The notes below the pieces were generated by a model that saw only the letters and a list, made by a program, of their open reading frames with translations, had not been told where the DNA came from and searched no databases. This document shows, piece after piece, positions 7,775 to 15,916 of a stretch of 64,000 nt of DNA (position 1 is its first letter; every line of letters starts with the position of its first letter). The stretch is from Paenibacillus_G elgii_A (GTDB taxonomy: Bacteria > Bacillota > Bacilli > Paenibacillales > NBRC-103111), in assembly GCA_042219835.1 (NCBI GenBank), contig JBHJMN010000003.1, forward strand, positions 1-64,000. Reading direction: 5' to 3'. The position numbers and the translations under genes were made by a program.

Positions 7775-8455
7775 ATGGGAATTTTCAAAAGATTGCGTGA
7801 CATGACGATGGCTTCGATTAACGATCTTCTGGACAAAGCGGAAGACCCGGTAAAAATGCTCAATCAATTCCTTCGGGATATGGAAGAAGATATTTTGGAA
7901 GCCGAGTCGGCGGTTGCAAAGCAAATCGCGATCGAGAAGAAGTTCAAGCAGCAGTACGAGGAAGCGCAGGAAATGGTTCAAAAGCGCGAGGAGCAAGCGC
8001 TCAAGGCGCTGGAATCCGGCAACGAGGATTTGGCCCGCCGCGCGCTGCAGGACAAGAAAGAACATCAATTGCGCTACGACGAAATGAAGCAGCAATACGA
8101 TACGGCGAAAGCCAACGCCGATCGTCTGCGTAACCAATTGTCCGAGATGAAGGACGAACTCAGCAAGATGAAGAACAAAAAGGATATTTTGGTAGCCCGT
8201 GCGGAAGCGGCCAAGGCCCAAAAGCAAATCAACCAAGCGATGAACGGCTTCGGTACCGACAATGCAGCGAAAGGCTTCGACCGGATGAGCCAAAAGGTGA
8301 TGGAGCTTGAAGCGCAGGCTGAAGCGAGCAACGAACTGCGGTCCAAAGACAAGAGCCTCGACGACGAGTTCGAAGCGCTCAACAAAAACACCGGCGTCGA
8401 CGATGAACTGGCAGCGCTTCGTGCGAAGCTGGCGGCCAAGAAGCAAGCGGAGTAA
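7775..8455 (+). CDS. pspA: PspA/IM30 family membrane-protection protein
   Basis: 226 residues, beginning MGIFKRLRDMTMASINDLLD, the amphipathic helix that docks PspA/Vipp1 to stressed membranes, then PVKMLNQFLRDMEEDI and a long coiled-coil hairpin to about 190. The family is ESCRT-III-like and assembles into rods or rings on damaged membrane. A strong GGGAGGA ribosome site precedes the ATG. The perfect sigma-W-type promoter upstream places it in the envelope-stress response. An 12-bp hairpin directly after the stop separates it from the DUF350 gene; PspA and DUF350 proteins are commonly neighbours. Confidence 0.93.
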   Translation: MGIFKRLRDMTMASINDLLDKAEDPVKMLNQFLRDMEEDILEAESAVAKQIAIEKKFKQQYEEAQEMVQKREEQALKALESGNEDLARRALQDKKEHQLRYDEMKQQYDTAKANADRLRNQLSEMKDELSKMKNKKDILVARAEAAKAQKQINQAMNGFGTDNAAKGFDRMSQKVMELEAQAEASNELRSKDKSLDDEFEALNKNTGVDDELAALRAKLAAKKQAE

Positions 8456-8464
8456 CGACATAAG

Positions 8465-8493
8465 GAGACTGAAGGCCTGACGCCTTCAGTCTC
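8465..8493 (+). terminator. Hairpin after pspA (terminator or attenuator)
   Basis: A perfect 12-bp stem GAGACTGAAGGC/GCCTTCAGTCTC around CTGAC. The T tail is poor (TTCGATGTT), so it may only partly terminate and let some transcripts through to the DUF350 gene. Confidence 0.6.
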
Positions 8494-8545
8494 TTCGATG
8501 TTAAAAACTCACCTTGATTGAGGCGAAAGGCAGGGTGGATTGTTT

Positions 8546-8968
8546 ATGGCGGATAAAGAGGTGGATTTTTTGCTGAGCAACCCTTATGTTGAGACGCTGG
8601 CGTTTTTTTCGATCGCCGTGCTGGCGCTGATTGTCTTTTTGGCGATTTTCGAGCTTGTTACCAAGTATAAGGATTGGGACGAGATCAAGAACGGCAACTT
8701 GTCGGTAGCGATGGCGACCGGAGGCAAAATATTCGGGATATGCAACCTGTTCCGTTTTGCGATCTTGAATAACGATTCGGTGCTGCATTCGTTGATTTGG
8801 GCAATGTACGGTTATTTACTGCTGCTGGTGGCTTATTTTATTTTTGAGTTTTTGACGCCGTATTTCAAAATCGACGAGCAAATCCAGAAGGACAACCGGG
8901 CCGTAGGCTTTCTTTCCATGGTCATTTCAGTTTCGCTGTCCTATGTGATCGGCGCCAGCGTGACCTGA
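8546..8968 (+). CDS. DUF350 family membrane protein (YshE-like)
   Basis: 140 residues with four predicted membrane helices, roughly 15-37, 52-75, 82-105 and 118-138. The layout and GNLSVAMATGGKIFG motif in the second helix are typical of DUF350 (PF03994). B. subtilis yshE, directly after mutS2, belongs to this family, and here only pspA intervenes. Function unknown; the sigma-W-linked PspA neighbour suggests envelope stress. A TTG at 8540 is an alternative start; ATG 8546 has GGGTGG at 7-nt spacing. Confidence 0.85.
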   Translation: MADKEVDFLLSNPYVETLAFFSIAVLALIVFLAIFELVTKYKDWDEIKNGNLSVAMATGGKIFGICNLFRFAILNNDSVLHSLIWAMYGYLLLLVAYFIFEFLTPYFKIDEQIQKDNRAVGFLSMVISVSLSYVIGASVT

Positions 8969-9035
8969 TGCCGGGGGCCGGTGAAGGGCCGGCCACAATC
9001 GGATCGTTCTTCAAGACCGGAGGAGGAAGAGTCCT

Positions 9036-9119
9036 TTGAAATATTTATGGGGCACCTTATTTGCGCTTGCGCTTGTTTTTTTGGGCGCGGGCGTTTACTA
9101 TTTTATTAAATTTGCATAG
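9036..9119 (+). CDS. 27-residue single-span membrane peptide
   Basis: A TTG start preceded by AGGAGGAAGA at 9-nt spacing opens a 27-codon frame: MKYLWGT, a hydrophobic stretch (LFALALVFLGAGVYYFI), then KFA and TAG. The charge pattern and one membrane helix look like the small membrane peptides found beside stress operons. It lies between the DUF350 gene and the zinc-ribbon gene on the same strand and is probably co-transcribed. Support is the strong ribosome site plus the clean membrane segment; conservation could not be tested. Confidence 0.6.
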   Translation: MKYLWGTLFALALVFLGAGVYYFIKFA

Positions 9120-9173
9120 CGTGAAGGCGTAAAACAGACCTTCGCCCGCCGCCGCTAAGGGGGATGACGCGTT

Positions 9174-9671
9174 TTGTCGCAATCAGAGAATCAGGTTTGC
9201 CCGTGGTGCCATACGGAGATCGTATGGGACCCGGAAATCGGTCCGGAAGAGGAATGTCCGCACTGCTTTAACGAGCTGGGTGATTACCGCAGCCTTAATT
9301 TGCAGGTAGAGCTTTCCGAATCAGGCATCCAATATGACGATGAGGAAGAACCGGATAACGAGCTGGAGCTGTCGGACGAGGAACTGCAGCTGGCAGACGA
9401 CTATGGGGAAGGCGTTCAGCAGCTGCTGGACAGCCAAGAGGAAGCGCCGGAATGTTCATCTTGCCACAGCTTTATGCTGCTGGCCGGCACCGAACCGGTT
9501 TCGGAGGCCTTTGTTCCGTTCGTGCATTCAGCGCTTGGCAAGCCGCTTCAAGCTTCATTCGGCGTTCAGGTTTACTTATGCCCGTCCTGCTTCAAAGTTG
9601 AACGGCAGCTGACGGAAACAGACCGGCTGGCGTTGGTGGAGCAGCTTCGGGAGCATGGGGCCAAGAAATAA
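9174..9671 (+). CDS. Zinc-ribbon protein with acidic linker
   Basis: 165 residues from a TTG start preceded by GGGGGA. The N-terminus carries one zinc-ribbon (CPWCHTEIVWDPEIGPEEECPHCFNEL in register: CxxC...CxxC, residues about 9-34), then a very acidic middle (about 60-90), then a second CxxC pair (CSSC near 100, CPSC near 140). Four CxxC pairs suggest two zinc sites. I recognise no enzyme domain; this looks like a conserved hypothetical cytosolic protein. An intrinsic terminator follows immediately. Confidence 0.75.
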   Translation: MSQSENQVCPWCHTEIVWDPEIGPEEECPHCFNELGDYRSLNLQVELSESGIQYDDEEEPDNELELSDEELQLADDYGEGVQQLLDSQEEAPECSSCHSFMLLAGTEPVSEAFVPFVHSALGKPLQASFGVQVYLCPSCFKVERQLTETDRLALVEQLREHGAKK

Positions 9672-9679
9672 GAACGACT

Positions 9680-9729
9680 AAAAAAGGAATTCGGAGCAGG
9701 CGTTTGCCGGCATCCGGGTTCCTTTTTTT
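9680..9729 (+). terminator. Intrinsic terminator
   Basis: AAAAAAGGAA/TTCCTTTTTT arms extended by TCGGA/TCCGG around a GC-rich loop, ending in seven T. It follows the zinc-ribbon gene. Confidence 0.8.
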
Positions 9730-9797
9730 GGCCTTCATTCATGATTTCCGCCGAACAGGGAAGCTTAACTAAGACATTACGGATACAAGGTGAGAGC

Positions 9798-11108
9798 ATG
9801 CATTCCGGAGCTAAACATTTTCCGCACGATTGGGTGCGAGGCAAGGATCGTGCGGGGGAGCACAGCTGGCGTGACGTGGAGCAGGCAGGCCCGGCCGTCG
9901 GAGAGCCGAAGAAGAAAAAAGGCGGCCCGTTATCAGGGCAATCCCGGCTTCTGCTGACGGTAAACGGCTTGTTTGCCACGGCCAACGCCCTGTCCGGCAC
10001 GTTCGTCAATGTGTATCTATGGAAAGCCAAGCACGATTTTACGGTTATCGGATGGTTTACGCTCATTCATCATTTGACGATGGCGCTAACGTTCTGGATT
10101 GCGGGCAAATGGGTCAAAGAGCATAATAAAATGAACTGCTTGCGCACGGGGGTTGCGGTTGCGGCTGTCTTTTACATGCTGGTGCTGTGGTTCGGAGGGA
10201 GAGCGGCAGACTATTTCGTGCTGCTCGGAGCCGTTCAAGGCCTGTCATCGGGCTTGTTCTGGATTGCGTTCAACGTCGTCTACTTCGAGGTGACGGGCCC
10301 GAACGACCGCGACCGGTTTAACGGATGGGCGGGCCTGCTTGGATCGGGCGCCGGGATGATCGCCCCTTGGATTTCCGGTTATTTGATCGTCCGGATGCAT
10401 GCGGCGACGGGCTATCGGCTCATTTTTACCTTGTCGCTGATCGTTTTTGTGGTCGGGGTGATTTTCAGTTTTTTCCTGAAAAAGCGCAAGATGTCGGGAA
10501 CCTATGAATGGTTTCTGGCCTGGCGATGCTTAAGATATCAGGATACGGCTTGGCGCAAGGTCGGGCTTGCGCTTGCGGCCCAAGGCGTGCGGGAGGGCGT
10601 ATTCGGCTTCATGATCGGGCTGCTGGTGTACGTTCATACGGGGAGCGAAATGTCGCTTGGCAATTTCTCGCTTATCACTTCTGCGGTAGCGCTGCTTAGT
10701 TTTTTGATGGCGGGCAAGCTACTCAAGCCCCGATTTCGGGGGAAAGCGATGCTGCTCGGCGCGGTGATGCTGGTGCTTGTGATTTTACCGTTTTTTTGGA
10801 AAGTCAATTTCTTTACGCTGCTGCTGTTCGGGGTGGGCGCGGCCGTCTTTTACCCGCTGTACGGCATTCCCATGACCTCCATCGTCTTCGATCTTATCGG
10901 GCGGGAGGAGGAGAGCGTGAAGAAGAGGGAGGAGTATATCGTCATGCGGGAGCTGGCGTTGAATACGGGCAGATTGCTCGGCACCGCTGTGTTTATTGCC
11001 GTCGTATCGTTTACGCAGTCGCCCGCCGCCATGAACTGGCTGCTGCTCGGCATCGGCAGCTCGCCGCTCGCCGTATGGTATTGGATGCGCAAGGCGGAGA
11101 TGGCATGA
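9798..11108 (+). CDS. MFS transporter
   Basis: 436 residues with about 10-12 membrane segments after a 55-residue hydrophilic Lys/Gly-rich N-terminus. Segments are visible from LLLTVNGLFATANALSGTF through GIGSSPLAVWYWM, in two halves separated by a basic loop (FFLKKRKM) as in the major facilitator superfamily. No substrate signature could be read. Start 9798 has AAGGTGAGA at correct spacing; the longer frame from 9741 has no ribosome site. It precedes cysK with about 70 bp between; a shared role is possible but unproven. Confidence 0.85.
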   Translation: MHSGAKHFPHDWVRGKDRAGEHSWRDVEQAGPAVGEPKKKKGGPLSGQSRLLLTVNGLFATANALSGTFVNVYLWKAKHDFTVIGWFTLIHHLTMALTFWIAGKWVKEHNKMNCLRTGVAVAAVFYMLVLWFGGRAADYFVLLGAVQGLSSGLFWIAFNVVYFEVTGPNDRDRFNGWAGLLGSGAGMIAPWISGYLIVRMHAATGYRLIFTLSLIVFVVGVIFSFFLKKRKMSGTYEWFLAWRCLRYQDTAWRKVGLALAAQGVREGVFGFMIGLLVYVHTGSEMSLGNFSLITSAVALLSFLMAGKLLKPRFRGKAMLLGAVMLVLVILPFFWKVNFFTLLLFGVGAAVFYPLYGIPMTSIVFDLIGREEESVKKREEYIVMRELALNTGRLLGTAVFIAVVSFTQSPAAMNWLLLGIGSSPLAVWYWMRKAEMA

Positions 11109-11180
11109 ACTCCCGTTAGCTTGCTAAAACCATACCTTCCCGATAAAATAAGAGGGATAGGGAAGGGAGCGGCAGGCAGC

Positions 11181-12110
11181 ATGAAGAGGACTACAGGAAA
11201 AATGGTAAACAGCATTACGGAGCTAATCGGCGACACGCCGGCCGTGCGCATCCGCAGGCTCGTGCAGGAAAACGACGCGGAATTGTATGTGAAGCTGGAA
11301 TATTTCAACCCGAGCGGAAGCGTCAAGGACCGCGCCGCGTTCAATCTGATCGTGCAGGCGGAGAAGGACGGCCTGATCGGCCCGGGCGCGACGATTATCG
11401 AGCCGACCAGCGGCAATACCGGGATCGGTCTGGCGATGAACGCCGCGGCCAAGGGCTACAAGGCGATTCTGGTTATGCCGGACAACATGACGAAAGAGCG
11501 GATCAATCTGCTGAAAGCGTACGGAGCGGAGGTCGTCTTGACGCCCGCCGAGCAGCGGATGCCCGGCGCGATCCGCAAGGCGGTGGAGCTGCAGGCGCAA
11601 ATTCCAAACAGCTTCATCCCGCAGCAGTTTGAGAATCAGGCGAATCCGGACATTCACCGGACGACGACGGCGCTGGAAATCATCGAGCAGATGGAAGGGC
11701 GGCTGGATGCATTCGTTGCGACGGCCGGTACGGGCGGTACGATTACAGGCACGGGCGAAGTGCTTCGAGAGAAGCTTCCGGGAGTGCAAATCTACGTCGT
11801 CGAGCCGCAAGGCTCGCCGGTTCTGTCGGGCGGCGAGCCGGGACCGCACAAGCTTGTGGGCACCAGCCCCGGCTTCGTGCCGAAAATTTTAAACACCGGC
11901 GTCTATGATGAAATCATGCAGGTATCCGACGAGGATGCGCTGCAAACGACGCGGGATCTGGCGCGTCTCGAAGGCATTCTGGTCGGCCCGTCCGCCGGAG
12001 CGTCGGTATGGACGGGACTTCAAATCGCCCGCAAGCTCGGCCGCGGAAAGCGCGTGCTGTGCATTGCTCCGGATACCGGAGAGCGCTACTTGAGCATGGT
12101 CATTTTTTAA
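11181..12110 (+). CDS. cysK: Cysteine synthase (O-acetylserine sulfhydrylase)
   Basis: 309 residues, typical CysK length. It converts O-acetylserine and sulfide to cysteine using PLP. The PLP lysine is K49 in NPSGSVKDRAA; the substrate loop is TSGNTG; the phosphate-binding glycine loop is TAGTGGTITG; the C-terminal VGPSAGA closes the site. Starts at 11181 and 11202 are both plausible: 11202 (MVNSITELIG) has AGGAAAA right before it and matches shorter homologues. A hairpin with T-rich tail follows. Cystathionine beta-synthase-type paralogues are an alternative, but length and motifs favour CysK. Confidence 0.92.
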   Translation: MKRTTGKMVNSITELIGDTPAVRIRRLVQENDAELYVKLEYFNPSGSVKDRAAFNLIVQAEKDGLIGPGATIIEPTSGNTGIGLAMNAAAKGYKAILVMPDNMTKERINLLKAYGAEVVLTPAEQRMPGAIRKAVELQAQIPNSFIPQQFENQANPDIHRTTTALEIIEQMEGRLDAFVATAGTGGTITGTGEVLREKLPGVQIYVVEPQGSPVLSGGEPGPHKLVGTSPGFVPKILNTGVYDEIMQVSDEDALQTTRDLARLEGILVGPSAGASVWTGLQIARKLGRGKRVLCIAPDTGERYLSMVIF

Positions 12111-12125
12111 CTTTGACAGAACGCA

Positions 12126-12160
12126 GGCTTGTCCGATAAGGGCAAGCTTATTTTATTTGT
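12126..12160 (+). terminator. Intrinsic terminator after cysK
   Basis: GGCTTGTCC pairs with GGGCAAGCT (with a wobble pair) around a short loop, followed by TTATTTTATTTG. Confidence 0.7.
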
Positions 12161-12176
12161 AAACTGTGCGAGGTAT

Positions 12177-12206
12177 ATTGAATAAATATTCAATTAAATG
12201 TATAAT
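12177..12206 (+). promoter_or_regulatory. Promoter with palindromic operator
   Basis: -35 TTGAAT (12178-12183), 17-bp spacer, -10 TATAAT (12201-12206). The -35 lies inside a perfect palindrome, ATTGAATA-AA-TATTCAAT (12177-12194), the type of site bound by MarR- or TetR-like dimers. It would drive the small GNAT-like gene starting at 12264. Confidence 0.6.
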
Positions 12207-12263
12207 AATCAATAGAGATCAATCTCGCCACCGAAAAGCAGTATGGAAGAGAGGGAACCAAGG

Positions 12264-12560
12264 ATGAAAATCGCGCTGCATAACGAGCTTCCGGGCGAAG
12301 CGCAGTTTCAGCAGTTGATCGACTCCGTGTCCGAACGGACCGGCGAGCGCCGGCCGCTGGCTTACGAAGTTTTATGCGACGGAGGCCCTGTCATCGCGGC
12401 CTACGACCAAGGAGTGCTGATCGGCCTCGGGCGGCTGGTAAGCGACGACATCGGACAGCAAGCGTTTGAATGCAAAATCAGGCCTGGCTATGAGCGGCGG
12501 GAAATTGAAGCTAACATGCGCAAACTGCTGGCTGTTTCCCCGGTACCGAGTCACTGCTGA
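12264..12560 (+). CDS. Small GNAT-like protein, possibly truncated
   Basis: 98 residues. The central stretch VIAAYDQGVLIGLGRLVSDD resembles strands 2-4 of a GCN5-related N-acetyltransferase. The acetyl-CoA loop (Q/R-x-x-G-x-G/A), which should follow a piece such as FECKIRPGYERREIEANMRKLL, is degenerate: RREIEAN stands where a glycine loop would be. It may be a non-catalytic small GNAT-fold protein, or the front half of a decayed gene. It has its own promoter with palindromic operator and a terminator (12587-12611), which suggests it is expressed. GAGAGGG precedes the start. Confidence 0.6.
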   Translation: MKIALHNELPGEAQFQQLIDSVSERTGERRPLAYEVLCDGGPVIAAYDQGVLIGLGRLVSDDIGQQAFECKIRPGYERREIEANMRKLLAVSPVPSHC

Positions 12561-12586
12561 TACGGGCTGCCCATAAGCCGTTATCG

Positions 12587-12611
12587 ACCTCCGAGCGTTC
12601 GGAGGTTTTTT
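12587..12611 (+). terminator. Intrinsic terminator
   Basis: A perfect 8-bp stem ACCTCCGA/TCGGAGGT with a 4-nt loop and six T after it. Confidence 0.85.
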
Positions 12612-12825
12612 GCTGTGCATGGAGAAGAGTGTTTCCGCTAGCCGCTGGAAAGCGAGCCCGCATAATTTTACTTTGCCAAAGCGTGGTTGACGGGTGTAAT
12701 ATGGAGTAATAAGCTATTGGTTCAGGCACTCGTTGCGAGGCTGCGACCCCGCAGGCTTTCCGGCTCACGGTCGATTCGCCGGGTGAGGCCGTTTGCTTCG
12801 TATAACTAGTAGGAGGGCGTTGTCA
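12612..12825 (+). other. Intergenic leader upstream of alaR
   Basis: About 210 bp without a gene. A possible weak promoter (TTGACG at 12687-12692, TAAGCT at 12710-12715, 17-bp spacer) would leave a GC-rich leader of about 100 nt with short inverted repeats (e.g. CTGCG/CGCAG near 12740-12755). I recognise no riboswitch or T-box motif. Confidence 0.35.
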
Positions 12826-13317
12826 TTGGAACAATTCAAAATGAAAATCATCGATCTGCTGAAGGAAGACGCGAGACGTACGCCGGCTCTGATTGCGACT
12901 ATGCTGGGGGCGTCCGAAGCCGAAGTGGCGGAAGCCATCCGCGAGCTGGAGGAAGCGAACATTATCGTCAAATATGCGACGGTCGTCAACTGGGCCAAGG
13001 TGGACGATGAGAAGGTCACCGCCCTGATCGAAGTACAGATTACGCCGGAGCGGGGACGGGGCTTCGATGCGATTGCCGAGCGCATTTACTTATATCCGGA
13101 AGTCAAATCGGTTTATTTGATGTCGGGGGCCTACGATCTGCTGGTGGAAATCGAAGGGAAGACGCTGAAGGAAGTGGCGTCGTTCGTTTCCAACAAGCTG
13201 TCTCCGATCGACCGGGTGCTTTCGACCAAAACGCATTTTATTCTTAAAAAATACAAACAAGACGGAATCGTCTTTGAAGATCATGAGGATGACCGCCGTC
13301 TTTTAATCTCGCCGTAA
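12826..13317 (+). CDS. alaR: Lrp/AsnC family regulator (AlaR-like)
   Basis: 163 residues from a TTG start with AGGAGGG at 8-nt spacing. N-terminal winged HTH (KIIDLLKEDARRTPALIATM, then EVAEAIRELEEANIIVKY, residues about 5-60), then an RAM ligand-binding domain (about 70-150) with the V-x-x-V-Y-x-M-S-G-x-Y-D-L-L-V pattern. Lrp proteins form octamers and bind amino acids. It stands directly in front of an aminotransferase gene, as alaR (yugG) stands before alaT (yugH) in B. subtilis, where AlaR activates alanine synthesis. Name assigned by this synteny. Confidence 0.85.
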   Translation: MEQFKMKIIDLLKEDARRTPALIATMLGASEAEVAEAIRELEEANIIVKYATVVNWAKVDDEKVTALIEVQITPERGRGFDAIAERIYLYPEVKSVYLMSGAYDLLVEIEGKTLKEVASFVSNKLSPIDRVLSTKTHFILKKYKQDGIVFEDHEDDRRLLISP

Positions 13318-13332
13318 AGGACGCTGAAAAGC

Positions 13333-14526
13333 ATGATTGAGTCAAAACAGGTACAGCAGGTCAAGTCAATGCGCGGGTATTTGGCGCCGCTCGTGCAGGA
13401 AATACCGCCTTCGGGGATTCGCAAGTTTTTTGACTTAGTGAGCGGGAGCAAGGATATTATTTCTCTTGGCGTCGGGGAGCCTGATTTTCGTACGCCTTGG
13501 CATGTCCGGGAATCGTGCGTTTATTCGTTAGAGCGCGGAAATACGAAATATACGCCTAACGCCGGCCTGCTTGAGCTGCGCGAGGCGATCGCGGAATATT
13601 TGTACGAATCGTTCCAACTGCTCTACGAGCCGTCAGACGAAGTGATGGTGACGGTCGGAGGCAGCGAGGCCATCGATCTTGCGCTGCGCGCTTTGATCGC
13701 CCCGGGAGACGAAATTCTCATTCCGGAGCCGACCTACATTTCCTACAGTCCGATCGCGCGGATCAGCGGCGGCGTTCCCGTCGGAATCGAAACGTTCGCC
13801 AAGGACCAGTTCAAGCTGAAGCCGGAAGCGCTGAAAGCGGTCATTACGCCCCGCTCGAAGGTGCTCATCCTGTGTTACCCGAGCAACCCGACCGGCGGCA
13901 TCATGACATACGAGGACTGGCTGCCGATCGCGAAAATTGTGGAAGAGAACGACCTGATCGTCATTTCCGACGAAATCTATGCCGAGCTGACCTACGAGCA
14001 AAAGCATGCCAGCTTCGCGTCGATGCCGGGCATGCGGGACCGCACGATTCTTGTGAGCGGCTTCTCCAAGGCATTCGCCATGACCGGATGGCGGATGGGG
14101 TATGCTTGCGGGCATCAGGACCTCATTTCGGCGATGCTGAAAATCCATCAGTATACCGTGATGTGCGCTCCGTCCATGGCGCAGGTGGCTGCGCTCGAAG
14201 CGCTCACGAACGGCATGGAAGAGAAGGACAAGATGGTCGAATCCTATAACCAGCGGAGACGTTTGGTCGTCCATGGCTTCCGGGAGATCGGCCTGCCGTG
14301 CCATGAGCCTCAGGGCGCGTTTTACGCCTTCCCTTCCATTGAGTCCACGGGACTGAGCTCGGAGGAATTCGCCCAGCGGCTGCTGTTTGAGGCCAAGGTC
14401 GCAGCGGTGCCGGGACATGTATTCGGCCTCGGCGGAGAGGGCTTTATCCGCTGCTCGTATGCGACATCGGTCAATCAATTGACAGAAGCAATCGACAGGA
14501 TTGGAAATTTCATAAAAAATTTGTAA
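13333..14526 (+). CDS. alaT: Class I/II aminotransferase (AlaT-like)
   Basis: 397 residues, fold-type I PLP aminotransferase. Visible landmarks: GVGEPDFRTP (substrate loop), GGSEAIDLAL (PLP phosphate), CYPSNPTGG, DEIYAELTYE, and SGFSKAFAMTGWRMGY with K246 as the Schiff-base lysine. The last conserved arginine is in GFIRCSYA. With the adjacent Lrp regulator (15-bp gap) this matches B. subtilis AlaR-AlaT, which makes alanine from pyruvate. PatA- or aspartate-type specificity cannot be excluded from motifs alone. Confidence 0.88.
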   Translation: MIESKQVQQVKSMRGYLAPLVQEIPPSGIRKFFDLVSGSKDIISLGVGEPDFRTPWHVRESCVYSLERGNTKYTPNAGLLELREAIAEYLYESFQLLYEPSDEVMVTVGGSEAIDLALRALIAPGDEILIPEPTYISYSPIARISGGVPVGIETFAKDQFKLKPEALKAVITPRSKVLILCYPSNPTGGIMTYEDWLPIAKIVEENDLIVISDEIYAELTYEQKHASFASMPGMRDRTILVSGFSKAFAMTGWRMGYACGHQDLISAMLKIHQYTVMCAPSMAQVAALEALTNGMEEKDKMVESYNQRRRLVVHGFREIGLPCHEPQGAFYAFPSIESTGLSSEEFAQRLLFEAKVAAVPGHVFGLGGEGFIRCSYATSVNQLTEAIDRIGNFIKNL

Positions 14527-14662
14527 TTTCGTCAAAATAAATCATTTTCAAATCCCCCAAAAACTGGTATCTTATAGGTATGCAAGTTTTATGTCTTATG
14601 ACTTTATCATAAAACTTGTCAACTTAGGTCTGATGAAGACGAATCGGTGGGAGGGATGGGGG

Positions 14663-14932
14663 ATGGCTTTTCCGGAATATCAGCTTCGGCAATATCTGAA
14701 CGTCGGCTGGATTCGCGACAGCGAGCATAAGGCCAAGTGGACTTTTGGAAAAAGAAAACAGGCCTCATCCGCCGTTTCGCTGGAAGATGACATCTACAAG
14801 CTGCGGCGTCAGCTGGAACAGCTTGTACAGAACGGGAACAGCCTTACGTCTCCCCGAGTTGTCGAAATCAGCATGCAGCTGGATATCAAAATCAATGAAT
14901 ATATGAATCGCCCCAAAGGGGACCGTCATTGA
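14663..14932 (+). CDS. Spo0E-family aspartyl-phosphate phosphatase
   Basis: 89 residues from ATG 14663 (GGGAGGGATGGGGG upstream); ATG 14633 is an alternative. The C-terminal half has the Spo0E pattern: L-x-x-D-I-x-x-L-R-R-Q-L-E-x-L, then VVEISMQLDIKINEYMN. The signature S-Q-E-L-D is here S-M-Q-L-D, with Ser and Asp kept. Spo0E-type proteins dephosphorylate Spo0A~P and so delay sporulation. The N-terminal segment (MAFPEYQLRQYLNVGWIRDS) is not part of the family core. The terminator stem overlaps its stop codon. Confidence 0.75.
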   Translation: MAFPEYQLRQYLNVGWIRDSEHKAKWTFGKRKQASSAVSLEDDIYKLRRQLEQLVQNGNSLTSPRVVEISMQLDIKINEYMNRPKGDRH

Positions 14933-14946
14933 GCGGTCCTTTTTTG
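14920..14946 (+). terminator. Intrinsic terminator overlapping the Spo0E-like stop
   Basis: GGACCG/CGGTCC around an 8-nt loop that contains the TGA stop codon of the gene before it, followed by six T. Confidence 0.85.
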
Positions 14947-15057
14947 CTTTGTCGAAAAAGCTTTGAAAGCGCAGCACCGACTATGGTAAGATACAAGGAT
15001 AGAGAGCCGCGGAGACGGGCTTCCAGCGGCACGGTTAGAGGGGGAGACAAAGGGACG

Positions 15058-15576
15058 ATGAGAAGGAGATGGGTTCTCGGTTTGCTGCTGATCTTCGTGC
15101 TCGCGGGCTGCGGGGGACCGAAGGCGGACGTGACGGTGTTTTTAATGGGGAAGAGCGGCATTCCGACGGAAATCGGGGAAAAGCTTCAAGCGTCGCTGCA
15201 GAGCAAAATCGGACAGACGCCCAGCGTTCAAGTCGTGACATCGCCTTTGTTTTCGATTGAGAAAATGATGGTTGAAATTGCCGCCGGAGGGCACGGGGTG
15301 ATAATTATACCGGCGGAGCAGTTTAAGGGTATGGGGCAGCAGGGCGGATACGTGTCGCTCGACGACTTGGCGAAGCCGGAGGATTTCCCCGAAGGCGTCA
15401 TGGAAATTCCCGTAGGCGACAAGAAGGAGAAGCATCTGTACGGTATCCCGATGGAGAAGTCCCTTTGGTTCAAAGAGCTTCAATTGAACGGCAAAGAGCT
15501 GTTTGCGTTCATTCCGCAGAGTGCTCCGGACTTGGAGAAAGCAAAGCAAGTGTTAAAAATTATTGCGCAGAAGTAG
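15058..15576 (+). CDS. Lipoprotein of unknown function
   Basis: 172 residues. The signal is MRRRWVLGLLLIFVLAGC with the lipobox LAGC and lipid Cys18. The mature part (KADVTVFLMGKSGIPTEIGE ... IIIPAEQFKGM ... LYGIPMEKSLWFKE) reads like a small soluble alpha/beta domain; the TEIGEKLQASLQSKIGQTPSV stretch resembles extracytoplasmic solute-binding or sugar-sensing folds but I cannot name the family. AAAGGGACG precedes the start; the upstream part of the longer frame lacks coding character. It ends about 60 bp before the cobalamin riboswitch. Confidence 0.75.
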   Translation: MRRRWVLGLLLIFVLAGCGGPKADVTVFLMGKSGIPTEIGEKLQASLQSKIGQTPSVQVVTSPLFSIEKMMVEIAAGGHGVIIIPAEQFKGMGQQGGYVSLDDLAKPEDFPEGVMEIPVGDKKEKHLYGIPMEKSLWFKELQLNGKELFAFIPQSAPDLEKAKQVLKIIAQK

Positions 15577-15633
15577 CCGTTCGTCAGGGAGGCCGTGTAT
15601 GGCAGCCGGAGGCGGACGGATAATCGAATAGCG

Positions 15634-15806
15634 GTTCGGGTGCTTGCGGCGGATGGAAGCTTGCAAGTTAAAAGGGAAGCCGGTGCGACTCCGGCGCGGT
15701 CCCGCCACTGTGAACAGGCGAATGCTCCCCGGTAAGCCACTGCTTGATGCAAAGCGGGAAGGCGGAGAGCTCCGGAAGGAAGCCTGTTAGTCAGGAAACC
15801 TGCCTG
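15634..15806 (+). ncRNA. Cobalamin (B12) riboswitch
   Basis: Conserved core elements are in order: AAGGGAAGCCGGTGCGACTC, then CCGGCGCGGTCCCGCCACTG followed by TGA, and finally AAGCCTGTTAGTCAGGAAACC plus TGCC. These are the B12-box and flanking helices of the adenosylcobalamin-class aptamer. It precedes the btu/cob operon with an intrinsic terminator about 110 nt after it, so control by premature termination on B12 binding is likely. Confidence 0.95.
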
Positions 15807-15916
15807 AACGGCAAGCGAAGCGTCCTTCGAGGAAAAGGAGCGGAATCGGGCAGCCGGCCGGCGGTGTGCCGTCTTTGGACAGGCGGATCGCAGTCGGCGG
15901 CCCGCCTGTGCTCTTC

